In this document: in pieces, positions 8,034 through 17,241 of the stretch
Layout: the number at the start of each line of letters is the position of its first letter
How positions within the stretch are numbered: position 1 is the first letter of the stretch
Assembly (NCBI GenBank): GCA_017449025.1
Contig: JAFSKJ010000099.1
Span: forward strand, 1-64,000
DNA: 64,000 nt
Direction of reading: 5' to 3'
From: Prevotella sp.
GTDB taxonomy: Bacteria; Bacteroidota; Bacteroidia; Bacteroidales; Bacteroidaceae
Position numbers and translations under genes: made by a program
The notes under the pieces: generated by a model
Databases searched by the model: none
Told to the model about the DNA's origin: nothing
The model's input: the letters and a program-made list of their open reading frames with translations, nothing else

Positions 8034-9068
8034 CTATCTGAGATATACTATTGTGGGCAGGTGGTCGCTGTAGCCGTTCAGCCATTGGCCTCCGGCAAAG
8101 GTGCGCAGCGTGTTTCCCTTATATGCTCCATCCTGCTGTAGCAGATAGTCGCGGCGGAACACCTGATGCCCATAGTATCTGAGCTGCTGTTTGCCTTCAG
8201 CCTTACGCAACAGCGACGGCGAGAGCAGAATCTGGTCGAACAGGTTCCATGCGCCCTGGTACATCAGCGTGCCGTTGCCTTCGGCCAGCTCGTTCCACCA
8301 GGGGTTGAACATGTCGCCCGGCCCAACCTTACAGCAGCAGCGCTGCCCGCGCAGCTCCACGGCCATCGACAGGTCCTGCGGGTCGTCGTTCATGTCGCCC
8401 ATGATGATGAGCTTCACATCGGGATTCTTCTCTATCAGCATGTCTCTCAGTTCGCGCAGCTGCCTGCCTCCCTCCTCGCGATAGTAGCTCACGGCTCCCC
8501 GCGACGGCAAGTGGCACACCACCACCGTCAGGTCGTCGCCAGCCATCTTCCCGCTCACCACAAGGAAGCCGCGTGTTGCCTTCAGCGAATCTTCGGGCAG
8601 CAGATAGCGGTAGGGCACGAGCTTCACTTCCGTCACCGTGAACAGTTTCGGCTGGTAGAGCAGCGCACAGTCTATGCCGCGCTGGTCGGGTCCCTCCACG
8701 TGCACGTAGCGGTAGCCGCGGGCTGCCAACGGCTTCTGCGCCACAAGGTCGTCGAGACAGCGAGCATTCTCCACCTCGGCCACGCCAATGACGGCACAGC
8801 CCACCGTCGACGCCACTGAGTCGGTGCCCATGTCGGCGAGCGCACGGCTCATGTTGCGCAGCTTGTTGCTATACTTCTCCGTTGTCCACTGGTATGTACC
8901 GTCGGGCAGGTGCTGGTAGTCGTTCTTGCCCTCGTCGTGGATAGTGTCGAACAGATTCTCAAGATTGTAGAACCCCACAGCATAGGTGGGCTTGGCAAAG
9001 CTGCGCTTGCGCGCGTGTGCCGCTGTAAGGGCAAGCAGCAGGGTAATAAGTATCAATAGTCTTTTCAT
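8034..9068 (-). CDS. Secreted endonuclease/exonuclease/phosphatase family protein
   Basis: I chose the start at 9068 because it begins a good signal peptide (MKRLLILITLLLALTAAHA). A longer frame from 9116 would put 16 unlikely residues in front. The 344-residue protein carries the EEP fold motifs: YNLENLFDT near the mature N-terminus, GVAEVEN (metal-binding Glu), GMDxNDxP-like MGDMNDDP, and the terminal SDHLPTIV with the catalytic Asp-His. The family includes nucleases, phosphodiesterases and sphingomyelinases; the substrate cannot be told. The signal peptide places it in the periplasm or outside the cell, where nucleotide or DNA breakdown feeding salvage by Udk is possible. Confidence 0.85.
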   Translation of the reverse strand: MKRLLILITLLLALTAAHARKRSFAKPTYAVGFYNLENLFDTIHDEGKNDYQHLPDGTYQWTTEKYSNKLRNMSRALADMGTDSVASTVGCAVIGVAEVENARCLDDLVAQKPLAARGYRYVHVEGPDQRGIDCALLYQPKLFTVTEVKLVPYRYLLPEDSLKATRGFLVVSGKMAGDDLTVVVCHLPSRGAVSYYREEGGRQLRELRDMLIEKNPDVKLIIMGDMNDDPQDLSMAVELRGQRCCCKVGPGDMFNPWWNELAEGNGTLMYQGAWNLFDQILLSPSLLRKAEGKQQLRYYGHQVFRRDYLLQQDGAYKGNTLRTFAGGQWLNGYSDHLPTIVYLR

Positions 9069-9073
9069 AGCTG

Positions 9074-9081
9074 CAAAAGTA
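9074..9081 (-). promoter_or_regulatory. -7 box for the secreted phosphatase gene
   Basis: CAAAAGTA on the plus strand reads TACTTTTG on the minus strand, a TAnnTTTG match. It lies directly before the chosen start at 9068, so the transcript would be nearly leaderless. This makes the site less certain. Confidence 0.35.
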
Positions 9082-9176
9082 GCAAAAAAGGGTGACAGTT
9101 CCAAACAATTAGACAAAAAATGTTATAATAACAGCAGCTTTATTGCTGCAGGCGGTGTTGTTCCGCATGTTTTTTG

Positions 9177-9184
9177 TACTTTTG
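9177..9184 (+). promoter_or_regulatory. -7 box for the SpoU/TrmH methyltransferase gene
   Basis: TACTTTTG matches the consensus and lies 18 bases before the ATG at 9203. It also argues against the longer frame from 9143, which would start upstream of this promoter. Confidence 0.5.
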
Positions 9185-9202
9185 CAACAAACATTCCCAA
9201 CA

Positions 9203-10000
9203 ATGCCCATCATAGAAATCACTTCCATCTCCGACCCCGGAGCCGACATCTTCAGCACTCTCACCGAAGCCCAGCTGCGCAACCGCTTGGACACGGCCAA
9301 TGGCATGTTCATTGCCGAGAGTCCAAAGGTCATACGCGTTGCGCTGAGCCAGGGCTACCAGCCGCTGGCCCTGCTGTGCGAGCAGAGGCACATCGGCGGC
9401 GATGCTGCCGACATCATTGCCGGCAACCCCGACATGCCCGTGTATACGGGGAGCCGTGAGTTGCTGGCGTCTCTCACAGGCTATACCCTCACCCGCGGTG
9501 TGCTCTGCGCCATGCGCCGCCGCCAGGAACCCTCTGTCGAGAGTGTCTGCAAGGATGCCAGCCGGTTGGTGATCATCGACGGTGTGGTTGACACCACCAA
9601 CATCGGAGCCATCTTCCGCTCGTGCGCCGCCTTGGGCACCGACGGCATACTGCTTACGCCCACGTCGTGCGACCCGCTGAACCGCCGCTCCATCCGCGTG
9701 TCCATGGGCACTGTGTTCCTTGTGCCGTGGACGTGGCTCGACGCTCCGGCATCCTCGCTCCACCGCTTCGGTTTCCGCACTGCCGCCATGGCTCTTACCA
9801 CCCACTCCGTACCCCTCGACCACCCGCCGCTGATGGCCGAGCCGAAACTGGCCCTTATCATGGGTACCGAGGGCGACGGCCTGTCCTCCGATGTCATTGC
9901 CGATGCCGACTACGTGGTCCGCATACCCATGTCCCACGGCGTTGACTCGCTCAATGTTGCGGCAGCGGCAGCCGTGGCCTGCTGGCAGCTCAGGCGCTGA
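9203..10000 (+). CDS. SpoU/TrmH family RNA methyltransferase
   Basis: 2'-O-ribose RNA methyltransferase of the knotted SPOUT class. An N-terminal substrate-binding part comes first (about residues 1-100). Motif 1 follows in TTNIGAIFRSC, motif 2 in LIMGTEGDGL and motif 3 in IPMSHGVDSLNVAAAAAV. The length of 265 residues from the chosen start suits RlmB/TrmH-type enzymes. The start at 9203 (MPIIEITS) is favoured over 9143 because a promoter -7 box sits between them. The target nucleotide in rRNA or tRNA cannot be decided. It stands alone between the minus-strand phosphatase and sppA. Confidence 0.87.
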   Translation: MPIIEITSISDPGADIFSTLTEAQLRNRLDTANGMFIAESPKVIRVALSQGYQPLALLCEQRHIGGDAADIIAGNPDMPVYTGSRELLASLTGYTLTRGVLCAMRRRQEPSVESVCKDASRLVIIDGVVDTTNIGAIFRSCAALGTDGILLTPTSCDPLNRRSIRVSMGTVFLVPWTWLDAPASSLHRFGFRTAAMALTTHSVPLDHPPLMAEPKLALIMGTEGDGLSSDVIADADYVVRIPMSHGVDSLNVAAAAAVACWQLRR

Positions 10001-10095
10001 ATAACTGACTATCGCGCGCGTACATATGTATTATTATAAAGGTGGAGAAAAAAGACTCGTGAGAGGGCAAAACATGCAAGTTTTCAGCCTAACAT

Positions 10096-10126
10096 TTGGA
10101 AGAATCAAATTAATGTAGTACCTTTG
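10096..10126 (+). promoter_or_regulatory. Promoter for the sppA operon
   Basis: TTG (10096-10098) and TACCTTTG (10119-10126) are 20 bases apart, an excellent match. The sppA ATG follows 31 bases later. Confidence 0.7.
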
Positions 10127-10156
10127 CAGCAATTATAAACCAAATAATCAGACAGT

Positions 10157-11944
10157 ATGAAAAGCTTTTTAAAGTACACTTTGGCTACCATCTGCGGAAT
10201 TCTCATCTTGATGGTGGCCTTAGGCATTATCTTCATGATAACACTTGTGGGAATGGTTGCCGCTTCCAGTTCTACCACCAAGGTTAACGAGAACTCGGTA
10301 TTCGTGTTGAAACTGAAAGGTATGGTGTCGGAGCGAGCCGACGATGAGTCGCCACTTAACCTGCTCCTCGGGCAGGCCGACATGGAGGCGGTTGGCCTTG
10401 ACGACATCGTGGCCAGCATAAACAAGGCAAAGGAAAACGACGACATCAAGGGCATATACCTTGAGGGAGGCGAGATGGGCTACGACTCACCGGCAACGGC
10501 ACAGCAGATACGCGACGCGCTGGCCAGCTTCAAGGAGAGTGGAAAGTGGATAATAGCATACGCCGACAACTACACACAGGGCAGCTACTACATAGCCTCC
10601 GTGGCCGACTCGCTGTTCCTGAACAAGACTGGAATGATTGAGCTGAAAGGCCTGGGAGGCAAGAGCGAGTTCTATACCGGACTATATGAGAAGGTGGGAG
10701 TGAAGTATCAGGCCGTGAGAGTGGGAAAATACAAAAGCGCCGTGGAGAGGCACATACGCAAGGACATGAGCCCCGAAAGCAAGGAGCAGACCATTGCCTA
10801 CCTGCAGGGCATCTGGCAGTACTGGCTGAAAGACATAGCCACAAGTCGCAAGCTCACCCCCGCGCAGATAGACAAGATGGTGAGCGACAGCATCATGGCC
10901 TTTGCCAACCCCAAGGACTACATCAGCGGCAAGCTCGTGGACAGGCTGATGTACCCCGACGGCATCAGGAAGGTGATTACCCGCAAGCTGGGCTTGGAGG
11001 ACGATGCAGACGTGAACCAGCTGACCCTCGCAGACATGAAGGGCGTGCCCAACAAGGAGAAGGACAAGGGCGACGAGATTGCCGTCTACTACGCATACGG
11101 AGAGATTGTTGACAACGTGAGCAGCATGTTCGCCACCGAGCACACCATCATTGGCAGCTCAACCGTGGACGACTTGAACAAGCTGGCCAAGGACGACGAC
11201 GTGAAAGCCGTTGTGCTGCGAGTCAACTCGCCAGGCGGCAGCGCTGTGGCCTCGGAGCAGATATGGCGCGCCGTACAGCAGCTGAAGGAGAAGAAGCCCG
11301 TGGTGGTGTCGATGGGAGGACTGGCAGCATCAGGAGGCTACATGATCAGCACCGGAGCCGACTATATCTTTGCCGAGCCTACCACCATCACCGGCAGCAT
11401 TGGAATCTTCGGACTTGTGCCCAATGCCAAGGAGCTGCTTACAGACAAGCTCGGACTGACCTTCGACGGAGTGAAGACCAACCAGTATACAGACTTCGAG
11501 GAGAACCTGATTTTCGGCACCGACAACGCCGCAGAGATTAAGTTCATGCAGTCGTACGTGGACCGTGGCTACGACACCTTCCTCTCCTTAGTGGCCGACG
11601 GGCGCAAGATGAATAAGGAACAGGTGCACGAGATTGCACAAGGACGAGTGTGGTTGGCCACCGACGCCCTGCCAATAAAGCTTGTAGACAAGTTAGGGTC
11701 GCTCGACGATGCAGTGAAGAAGGCTGCCGAGCTGGCAAAGGTAGGAGAGTATCACAAGGCAAGCTATCCGGCACCGCCAAGCTGGATGGAACAGCTGGTA
11801 AGCGAAGACAAGAAAGGGTCGTATCTCGACACAGAGCTGCGCGAACTGCTCGGCGAACTCTACCAGCCCTTCGTAGACATGCGGCGCGACCAGCAGCGCA
11901 ACCGCCTGCAGGCACGCCTACCCTACTCCGTAACTGTGAAGTAA
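10157..11944 (+). CDS. sppA: Signal peptide peptidase SppA, 67-kDa type
   Basis: Inner-membrane serine protease that degrades cleaved signal peptides. The 595-residue protein has one N-terminal membrane helix (about residues 9-35) and two tandem S49 domains, as in the long E. coli form. The catalytic Lys is in RVGKYKSAVE in the first domain. The nucleophilic Ser is in GGLAASGGYM in the second. A strong promoter lies upstream. The lpxK gene follows 61 bases after the stop, so sppA probably heads an sppA-lpxK-PNP-thiL transcript. Confidence 0.93.
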   Translation: MKSFLKYTLATICGILILMVALGIIFMITLVGMVAASSSTTKVNENSVFVLKLKGMVSERADDESPLNLLLGQADMEAVGLDDIVASINKAKENDDIKGIYLEGGEMGYDSPATAQQIRDALASFKESGKWIIAYADNYTQGSYYIASVADSLFLNKTGMIELKGLGGKSEFYTGLYEKVGVKYQAVRVGKYKSAVERHIRKDMSPESKEQTIAYLQGIWQYWLKDIATSRKLTPAQIDKMVSDSIMAFANPKDYISGKLVDRLMYPDGIRKVITRKLGLEDDADVNQLTLADMKGVPNKEKDKGDEIAVYYAYGEIVDNVSSMFATEHTIIGSSTVDDLNKLAKDDDVKAVVLRVNSPGGSAVASEQIWRAVQQLKEKKPVVVSMGGLAASGGYMISTGADYIFAEPTTITGSIGIFGLVPNAKELLTDKLGLTFDGVKTNQYTDFEENLIFGTDNAAEIKFMQSYVDRGYDTFLSLVADGRKMNKEQVHEIAQGRVWLATDALPIKLVDKLGSLDDAVKKAAELAKVGEYHKASYPAPPSWMEQLVSEDKKGSYLDTELRELLGELYQPFVDMRRDQQRNRLQARLPYSVTVK

Positions 11945-12005
11945 ATGCTCATGGCATTGATTACAAGTTTGTTGCAAGATTCTACTGGAGTGATGGTGCA
12001 GACTC

Positions 12006-13190
12006 ATGGAGGGTGACTTCATCAAAGTGAACGAGTGGCTGGCGCCCCTAAGCTGGTTCTACGGAATGGGGGTGAGCCTGCGCAACATGCTCTTCGACAC
12101 GGGCGTGCTGAAGAGCAGGGCCTACGACGTGCCGGTTATCTCCGTAGGCAACATCACCGTAGGTGGCACAGGCAAGACACCACACGTGGAGTACTTGGTA
12201 AGGCTGCTGCGAACACAGATGCACGTAGCAGTGCTCAGCCGAGGCTACAAGCGCAAGAGCAGCGGATTCCTGCTGGCCGACAAGAACACACCAATGAGAG
12301 ACATTGGCGACGAGCCATACCAGATGAAGCAGAAGTTCCCAGACGTGGAGGTGGCTGTCGACAAGAAGCGGACACGAGGCATTGAGCTACTCACAGCAGG
12401 AGAAAGCGGCGGCAAGATCGACGTGGTGCTGCTCGACGATGCCTTCCAGCACCGTTATGTCAAGCCCGGCATCAACATACTGCTCGTTGACTACCACCGA
12501 CTGATAATCTACGACAGGCTGCTACCCGCCGGACGCCTGAGAGAGCCGCTGAAGGGAAAGGACAGGGCCGACATAGTCATAGTGACTAAATGCCCGAGAG
12601 ACCTGAAGCCCATGGAGTTCAGGGTCATCACTAAAGCCATGGGACTATACCCATACCAGCAGCTGTTCTTCACCATGCTCGACTACGAAGAACTCAAACC
12701 TGTCTTCACAAAGGAGAAAGGACCGCTGGCAGGTGGCACCACCGACAGCCTGAAAGGCATGAACGTGATGCTGCTGACAGGCATAGCATCGCCAAGGCAG
12801 CTCATGGAAGACATCACACCCCACATCCGCAGCGTCAAGCCCCTGACATTTTCCGACCATCATAACTTCACCGGCAAAGACCTGGAGCGCATCAACAAGG
12901 CCTTCGACACCTTGGAGGAGCCGCGCTGCATTGTCACCACCGAGAAAGACGCCGCCAGGCTGAAAGACACAGAAGGGCTTTCCGACGACGTGCGGCGCAA
13001 CATCTATGCACTTCCCGTACGCATACGCTTCATGCAAGACCAAGAAGAAACGTTTAACCAAAACATCATAGGCTATGTACGCAAAAATTCAAGAAACAGC
13101 ATCCTGGCTAAAAGAAAGGATGACAACAAGCCCAAAAACGGCAATAGTGCTGGGAACGGGCCTCGGACAATTAGCTTCAGAAATAACTGA
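12006..13190 (+). CDS. lpxK: Tetraacyldisaccharide 4'-kinase (lipid A)
   Basis: Phosphorylates the 4' position of the lipid A disaccharide precursor at the inner membrane. The N-terminus has a hydrophobic membrane-binding part ([19 protein letters not shown]), then the P-loop [12 protein letters not shown] near residue 48. LLDDAFQHR and PAGRLREP follow. At 394 residues it is longer than most LpxK proteins (about 320-370) because the frame runs on for 116 bases inside the next gene. The extra tail (after about residue 356) is basic and polar. Whether this tail is conserved or reflects loss of an earlier stop cannot be judged here. Confidence 0.92.
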   Translation: MEGDFIKVNEWLAPLSWFYGMGVSLRNMLFDTGVLKSRAYDVPVISVGNITVGGTGKTPHVEYLVRLLRTQMHVAVLSRGYKRKSSGFLLADKNTPMRDIGDEPYQMKQKFPDVEVAVDKKRTRGIELLTAGESGGKIDVVLLDDAFQHRYVKPGINILLVDYHRLIIYDRLLPAGRLREPLKGKDRADIVIVTKCPRDLKPMEFRVITKAMGLYPYQQLFFTMLDYEELKPVFTKEKGPLAGGTTDSLKGMNVMLLTGIASPRQLMEDITPHIRSVKPLTFSDHHNFTGKDLERINKAFDTLEEPRCIVTTEKDAARLKDTEGLSDDVRRNIYALPVRIRFMQDQEETFNQNIIGYVRKNSRNSILAKRKDDNKPKNGNSAGNGPRTISFRNN

Positions 13191-13893
13191 CGCCACAGAG
13201 ATACCGTACTCGGACATACCAAACTTTCCGGTGTCAACCGTAGAGGGACATAGCGGAAAACTCATCTTCGGACGCCTCGGCGGCGTTGACATCTTGGCCA
13301 TGAAGGGGCGGTTCCACTTCTACGAAGGCTACTCCATGAAAGAGGTGACCTTCCCCGTGAGAGTGATGTACGAGCTGGGCATCAAGACACTGTTCGTCTC
13401 TAACGCGGCAGGAGGCATGAACCCGGCATTCAAGGTTGGCGACCTTATGATCATCACCGACCACATAAACTTCTTCCCTGAGCACCCGCTGCGCGGAAAG
13501 AACTTCCCCACAGGCCCGCGATTTCCCGACATGCACGAGGCCTACGACCGAAGCCTCATCGACTTGGCCACTGAGATAGCACGGGAGAAGGACATACGGG
13601 TGGTATACGGAGTTTACGTAGGCGTTCAAGGTCCCACATTCGAGACTCCCGCCGAATACCGTATGTACAGAATCCTTGGAGGCGACACCGTGGGCATGTC
13701 GACAGTGCCCGAAGTCATCGTTGCACGCCACTGCGGCATACGCACCTTCGGCATCAGCGTGGTCACCGACCTCGGAGGCTTCGACGTGCCGGTAGAGGTG
13801 AGCCACGAGGAGGTGCAGCAGGCTGCTGACAAGGCACAGCCGCTGATGACGGAGATTATGCGCGAAATGATTGTGCGCTCAGATAAAGAATAG
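13075..13893 (+). CDS. Purine nucleoside phosphorylase (PNP-II type)
   Basis: Cleaves inosine and guanosine with phosphate in purine salvage. The 272-residue protein matches the trimeric high-molecular-specificity PNP family. GTGLGQLA near residue 28 is the phosphate loop, [12 protein letters not shown] lies near 61, SNAAGGMNP near 109, the [12 protein letters not shown] segment near 206, and VTDLGGFD near 229. The start at 13075 ([16 protein letters not shown]) lies 116 bases inside lpxK in the +1 frame; the first good alternative ATG would delete a conserved N-terminal helix. This implies translational coupling with lpxK. thiL follows 46 bases later. Confidence 0.93.
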   Translation: MYAKIQETASWLKERMTTSPKTAIVLGTGLGQLASEITDATEIPYSDIPNFPVSTVEGHSGKLIFGRLGGVDILAMKGRFHFYEGYSMKEVTFPVRVMYELGIKTLFVSNAAGGMNPAFKVGDLMIITDHINFFPEHPLRGKNFPTGPRFPDMHEAYDRSLIDLATEIAREKDIRVVYGVYVGVQGPTFETPAEYRMYRILGGDTVGMSTVPEVIVARHCGIRTFGISVVTDLGGFDVPVEVSHEEVQQAADKAQPLMTEIMREMIVRSDKE

Positions 13894-13939
13894 AAAACAA
13901 CAAGCAGGAAAAGAACAACACAGGCCATAACCTCAGACA

Positions 13940-15040
13940 ATGGAAATAGCAGCATTAGGAGAGTTCGGACTCATCGACCGTCTCACACAAGACCTTAAGC
14001 CCCGCAACACGTCGACACTCTACGGAGTGGGCGACGACTGCGCCGTGCTCAGCTACCCCGACAAGAGGGTGCTCGTCACCACCGACATGCTCATGGAGGG
14101 CGTTCACTTCGACCTCACTTACATAGACCTGCAGCACCTCGGCTACAAGTCGGCAATGGTCAACATAAGCGACATCTTCGCCATGAACGGCACACCGCGA
14201 CAGCTCACAGTGTCGCTCGCACTGAGCAAGCGCTTCACGGTGGAAGACATGGAGACCTTCTATAATGGCGTGAAGCTGGCGTGCGACAAGTGGAACGTAG
14301 ACATAGTGGGGGGCGACACCACATCGTCGTTCACAGGGCTTGCCATATCCATCACCTGCATAGGCGAGGCTTCCGCCGACGAGATTGTCTACCGCAACGG
14401 CGCCCGCAACACCGACCTCATCTGCGTCTCGGGAGACCTCGGGGCGGCATACATGGGCCTGCAGCTGTTGGAGCGGGAGAAAAGCGTCTACTACAGCCAG
14501 TTCGACGACCTGCAGAAGAAGATTGCAAAGGCCACAGCCGCCGGCGACCATCAGGCCGTGGCAATCCTCAAGTCGCAGATGTCAGACCTGTCTCAGCCCG
14601 ACTTCTCAGGCAAGGAGTATCTGCTGCAGCGACAGCTGCAGACAGAGGCGCGCGGCGACATAATTGAAAAGCTACGGGCGGCAGGCATAAAGCCCACGGC
14701 AATGATGGACATCAGCGACGGACTCAGCTCAGAGCTGATGCACATCTGCAAGCAGAGCCACGTGGGATGCCGCATCTACGAGAACCGCCTGCCCATAGAC
14801 TACCAGACAGCTGTCATGGCCGAGGAAATGGAGATGAACGTCACCACCTGCGCACTCAACGGAGGCGAAGACTACGAGCTGCTCTTCACCGTACCTATAG
14901 GCGACCACGACAAGATTGAGGCTCTCGACGACGTGCACCTCATAGGGCACATCACCGACGAGAAATACGGACTGCTGCTCGTAACGCGCGACAGCCAGGA
15001 GTTCGAACTGAAAGCTCAGGGATGGAATCCGCTGAAGTGA
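13940..15040 (+). CDS. thiL: Thiamine-monophosphate kinase
   Basis: Makes thiamine diphosphate from thiamine monophosphate with ATP. Conserved motifs are EFGLIDRLT at the N-terminus, GVGDDCAVL with metal-binding Asp residues, TTDMLMEGVHFD, VNISDIFAMNG, GGDTTSS and MDISDGLSSEL. The length of 366 residues exceeds the E. coli enzyme (325). The difference is mainly a polar insert around 'YYSQFDDLQKKIAKATAAGD' that is probably a surface helix pair. No other thiamine genes are adjacent. It is the last gene of the sppA-lpxK-PNP-thiL run. Confidence 0.93.
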   Translation: MEIAALGEFGLIDRLTQDLKPRNTSTLYGVGDDCAVLSYPDKRVLVTTDMLMEGVHFDLTYIDLQHLGYKSAMVNISDIFAMNGTPRQLTVSLALSKRFTVEDMETFYNGVKLACDKWNVDIVGGDTTSSFTGLAISITCIGEASADEIVYRNGARNTDLICVSGDLGAAYMGLQLLEREKSVYYSQFDDLQKKIAKATAAGDHQAVAILKSQMSDLSQPDFSGKEYLLQRQLQTEARGDIIEKLRAAGIKPTAMMDISDGLSSELMHICKQSHVGCRIYENRLPIDYQTAVMAEEMEMNVTTCALNGGEDYELLFTVPIGDHDKIEALDDVHLIGHITDEKYGLLLVTRDSQEFELKAQGWNPLK

Positions 15041-15068
15041 CGCCCATCAGAATACAAAACAAAAAAAC

Positions 15069-15872
15069 TCACCTCATGTCGGCGTAGTCATGCTTGTTCA
15101 ACAGCATGTCTACGCTGACATTCTTGTTCTCGTTCATGTACTTGGCCACGAGCTTTATGTAAGGTGAGCGGAACACACGCTTGTTCATGGCGCGGTTCAC
15201 CACCCATTGCACCTTACCCACGTGCATGTCACGCTCTATCTGTGTAGGCTCATGGTCGGAAGGCATGGGATAGAGGCTCATCAGGTAGAAGCCTATGCAG
15301 TCGGGCACAATCATCTGGCGCGTCATCTGCTTCCGCTGAGAGGCTGTGTAGCCGTAGTCCTCGCGGAGGTACAGAGAGTATGCCTCGCCCAGATACTTGT
15401 CGAGAGAAATGGCCAGCATGCCGTCGCCTACTATGATGCTCTGGTCCAACGAGCCTATCTGTGAGTAGACCAAGGGTGCCTTCAGCGAAGGTATCATCTC
15501 CTTAAGCCTACTGAAGGCTTCGGTTAGCGAGGCGTTGATGTCGCTCATGTCGGCATACTCAAGCTCCACGGCCGCCACCAATGACTGCAGCGTACTGTCC
15601 TGGAAGAACTGAAGAAACTTGACGTTGATTTCCGGGTCGTTAACCTGCCCTATGCGCAATACATCTTCTATAAGCGTGCGCGTCTGCTGCGGGTAGGCAA
15701 TGTTCATCTGCTGCAAGGCTGAGTAGTCGCCTGTGGTGAGATACAGGCTCTCTATGCGGTCGTAGCGCTCCACACTCAAGCTGCCAAAGGCGTCGTCGCC
15801 TTTTGTCAGGCTCCATTCGCAGCCTATGCAGACCAGCATTATCAGCGAAGTTAAGATGTAAAGCTTGCGCAC
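15069..15872 (-). CDS. GldB-like lipoprotein
   Basis: A 267-residue lipoprotein (lipobox LVCIGC at the end of the signal peptide). The conserved block GSLDQSIIVGDGMLAISLDKYLG around residue 145 and the following YLREDYGYTASQRKQMTRQ are typical of GldB-family proteins of Bacteroidetes. GldB is needed for gliding in flavobacteria. In non-gliding Bacteroidales the homologue has no settled role, so gliding should not be inferred. It faces thiL across a 28-base gap. A TAATTTTG box upstream suggests its own promoter. Confidence 0.75.
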   Translation of the reverse strand: MRKLYILTSLIMLVCIGCEWSLTKGDDAFGSLSVERYDRIESLYLTTGDYSALQQMNIAYPQQTRTLIEDVLRIGQVNDPEINVKFLQFFQDSTLQSLVAAVELEYADMSDINASLTEAFSRLKEMIPSLKAPLVYSQIGSLDQSIIVGDGMLAISLDKYLGEAYSLYLREDYGYTASQRKQMTRQMIVPDCIGFYLMSLYPMPSDHEPTQIERDMHVGKVQWVVNRAMNKRVFRSPYIKLVAKYMNENKNVSVDMLLNKHDYADMR

Positions 15873-15922
15873 TTTTGATAACTTTTTTGTTTAATTGTCT
15901 GAATTTTATTAAAATTACCGTG

Positions 15923-15930
15923 CAAAATTA
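15923..15930 (-). promoter_or_regulatory. -7 box for the gldB-like gene
   Basis: CAAAATTA on the plus strand reads TAATTTTG on the minus strand, about 50 bases before the start at 15872. The rest of 15873-16137 is AT-rich and non-coding. Confidence 0.4.
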
Positions 15931-16137
15931 CTAAAAAGTATTGTAAAAACCAAATTTTAACGTAAAAAAAACAAAAGGATGCGCAAAAAAAATCTCACTG
16001 TGCGCATTACCATACACAAGAGTAGGGATTTCCCCACCGCAGTTTAGGAAAAATCCTTTGCCCATGACGCAGAAAATGAGTTACTTTGCACCGTGAACAA
16101 TAAGAAACGAATGTTGAACAAATAAATACTTACGACT

Positions 16138-17196
16138 ATGAAGAAGATATTTTTCCTCCTGACCGCAATGCTGACACTCAGCTTCACGGCAAACGCAATG
16201 AGTTACGAGCAGGCCCGCAACGAGGCCCTGTTCCTCACCGACAAGATGGCCTATGAGCTTAACCTGACGGATGCTCAGTACGAGGCTGCCTACGAAATCA
16301 ACCTCGACTACCTGATGGGGGTTACCAGCCAGGCCGACGTCTACGGTCCATACTGGGAGCGCCGCAATCTGGACCTGAGCTACATACTGCTCTCCTGGCA
16401 GTGGGAAGCATTCCGCGCCGCATCCTATTTCTTCCGTCCCCTCTACTGGCATTCCGGCTACTGGCACTTCGGCATCTACGCCCGCTACCCGCACCGCGAC
16501 TACTTCTACTTCGGGCGCCCACACTTCTACGCCACCTATCGCGGCGGACACAGCTGGCGCATGAACGGCGGACACAGCTTCTACGAGCACCGTCGCAGCC
16601 ACTTCTCAACACCCGCAGGACGCTCTCACTTCGGCATGCGTGACGGATGGGACCGCGGCGACTTCCGCAACAGCCACGGACACAGCTCTACACGCATCAC
16701 CGCAAACCGCGGAACGGAGCGCAGCGGAAACTTCCGCGGTGAGCGCGGCAGGCTGGAGAACAACCGCAGTACATACAGCACTCCGCGTAACAATAACAAC
16801 AGGTATGACAACAACCGCAGCAGCATGAACCGTGACAACAGCATGAACCGCAATGACAACCGCAGCAGCTTCAGCGGTAGCCACAACTCTACCAGCAGCT
16901 TCAGCGGGAGCCGCAACACAGGAAGTGCCCGCACATCAGGCAGCTTCAGCGGTAGCCGCAGCTCAAGCAGCAGCTTCAGCGGTAGTCGCAACACCGGAAG
17001 CGCCCGCACGTCAGGCAGCTTCAGCGGTAGCCGCAACTCAAGCAGCAGCTTCAGCGGTAGCCGCAACACAGGAAGCGCCCGCACGTCAGGCAGCTTCAGC
17101 GGTAGCCGCAGCGTCGGAAGCAGTGCTCGCAGCGCCGGTGGCAGCTCTCACAGTGGAGGTGGACACAGTGGAGGCCACATGGGCGGACGCAGGTAA
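16138..17196 (+). CDS. Secreted Gly/Ser/Arg-repeat protein, function unknown
   Basis: A 352-residue protein with a signal peptide (MKKIFFLLTAMLTLSFTANA). A moderately conserved N-terminal domain of about 130 residues is rich in Tyr, Trp and His (for example FFRPLYWHSGYWHFGIYA). A long low-complexity region follows: Asn/Arg-rich first, then SFSGSR repeats. Within the repeats a 25-residue unit occurs three times (SFSGSRNTGSARTSG plus SFSGSRxSSS), ending in Gly/His-rich SHSGGGHSGGH. Such proteins are common in Prevotella but their role is not known; a cell-surface or metal-binding role is only a guess. The -7-like TTACTTTG lies at 16081-16088. Confidence 0.75.
   Translation: MKKIFFLLTAMLTLSFTANAMSYEQARNEALFLTDKMAYELNLTDAQYEAAYEINLDYLMGVTSQADVYGPYWERRNLDLSYILLSWQWEAFRAASYFFRPLYWHSGYWHFGIYARYPHRDYFYFGRPHFYATYRGGHSWRMNGGHSFYEHRRSHFSTPAGRSHFGMRDGWDRGDFRNSHGHSSTRITANRGTERSGNFRGERGRLENNRSTYSTPRNNNNRYDNNRSSMNRDNSMNRNDNRSSFSGSHNSTSSFSGSRNTGSARTSGSFSGSRSSSSSFSGSRNTGSARTSGSFSGSRNSSSSFSGSRNTGSARTSGSFSGSRSVGSSARSAGGSSHSGGGHSGGHMGGRR
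16904..17125 (+). repeat. 75-bp tandem coding repeats
   Basis: About three in-frame copies of a 75-base unit encode SFSGSRNTGSARTSG followed by SFSGSR and four serine-rich residues. The copies differ by a few synonymous and Asn/Ser changes, so the copy number is likely to vary between strains. Confidence 0.8.
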
Positions 17197-17241
17197 CCCA
17201 ATTGTTCCCCAAAAAAAGGGCGTGAAAACATGCCTAACGCA

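Noticed and set aside
15069..15872. Evidence for gliding motility
   Set aside because: A GldB-like protein alone occurs in many non-gliding Bacteroidales; no other gld genes are present.
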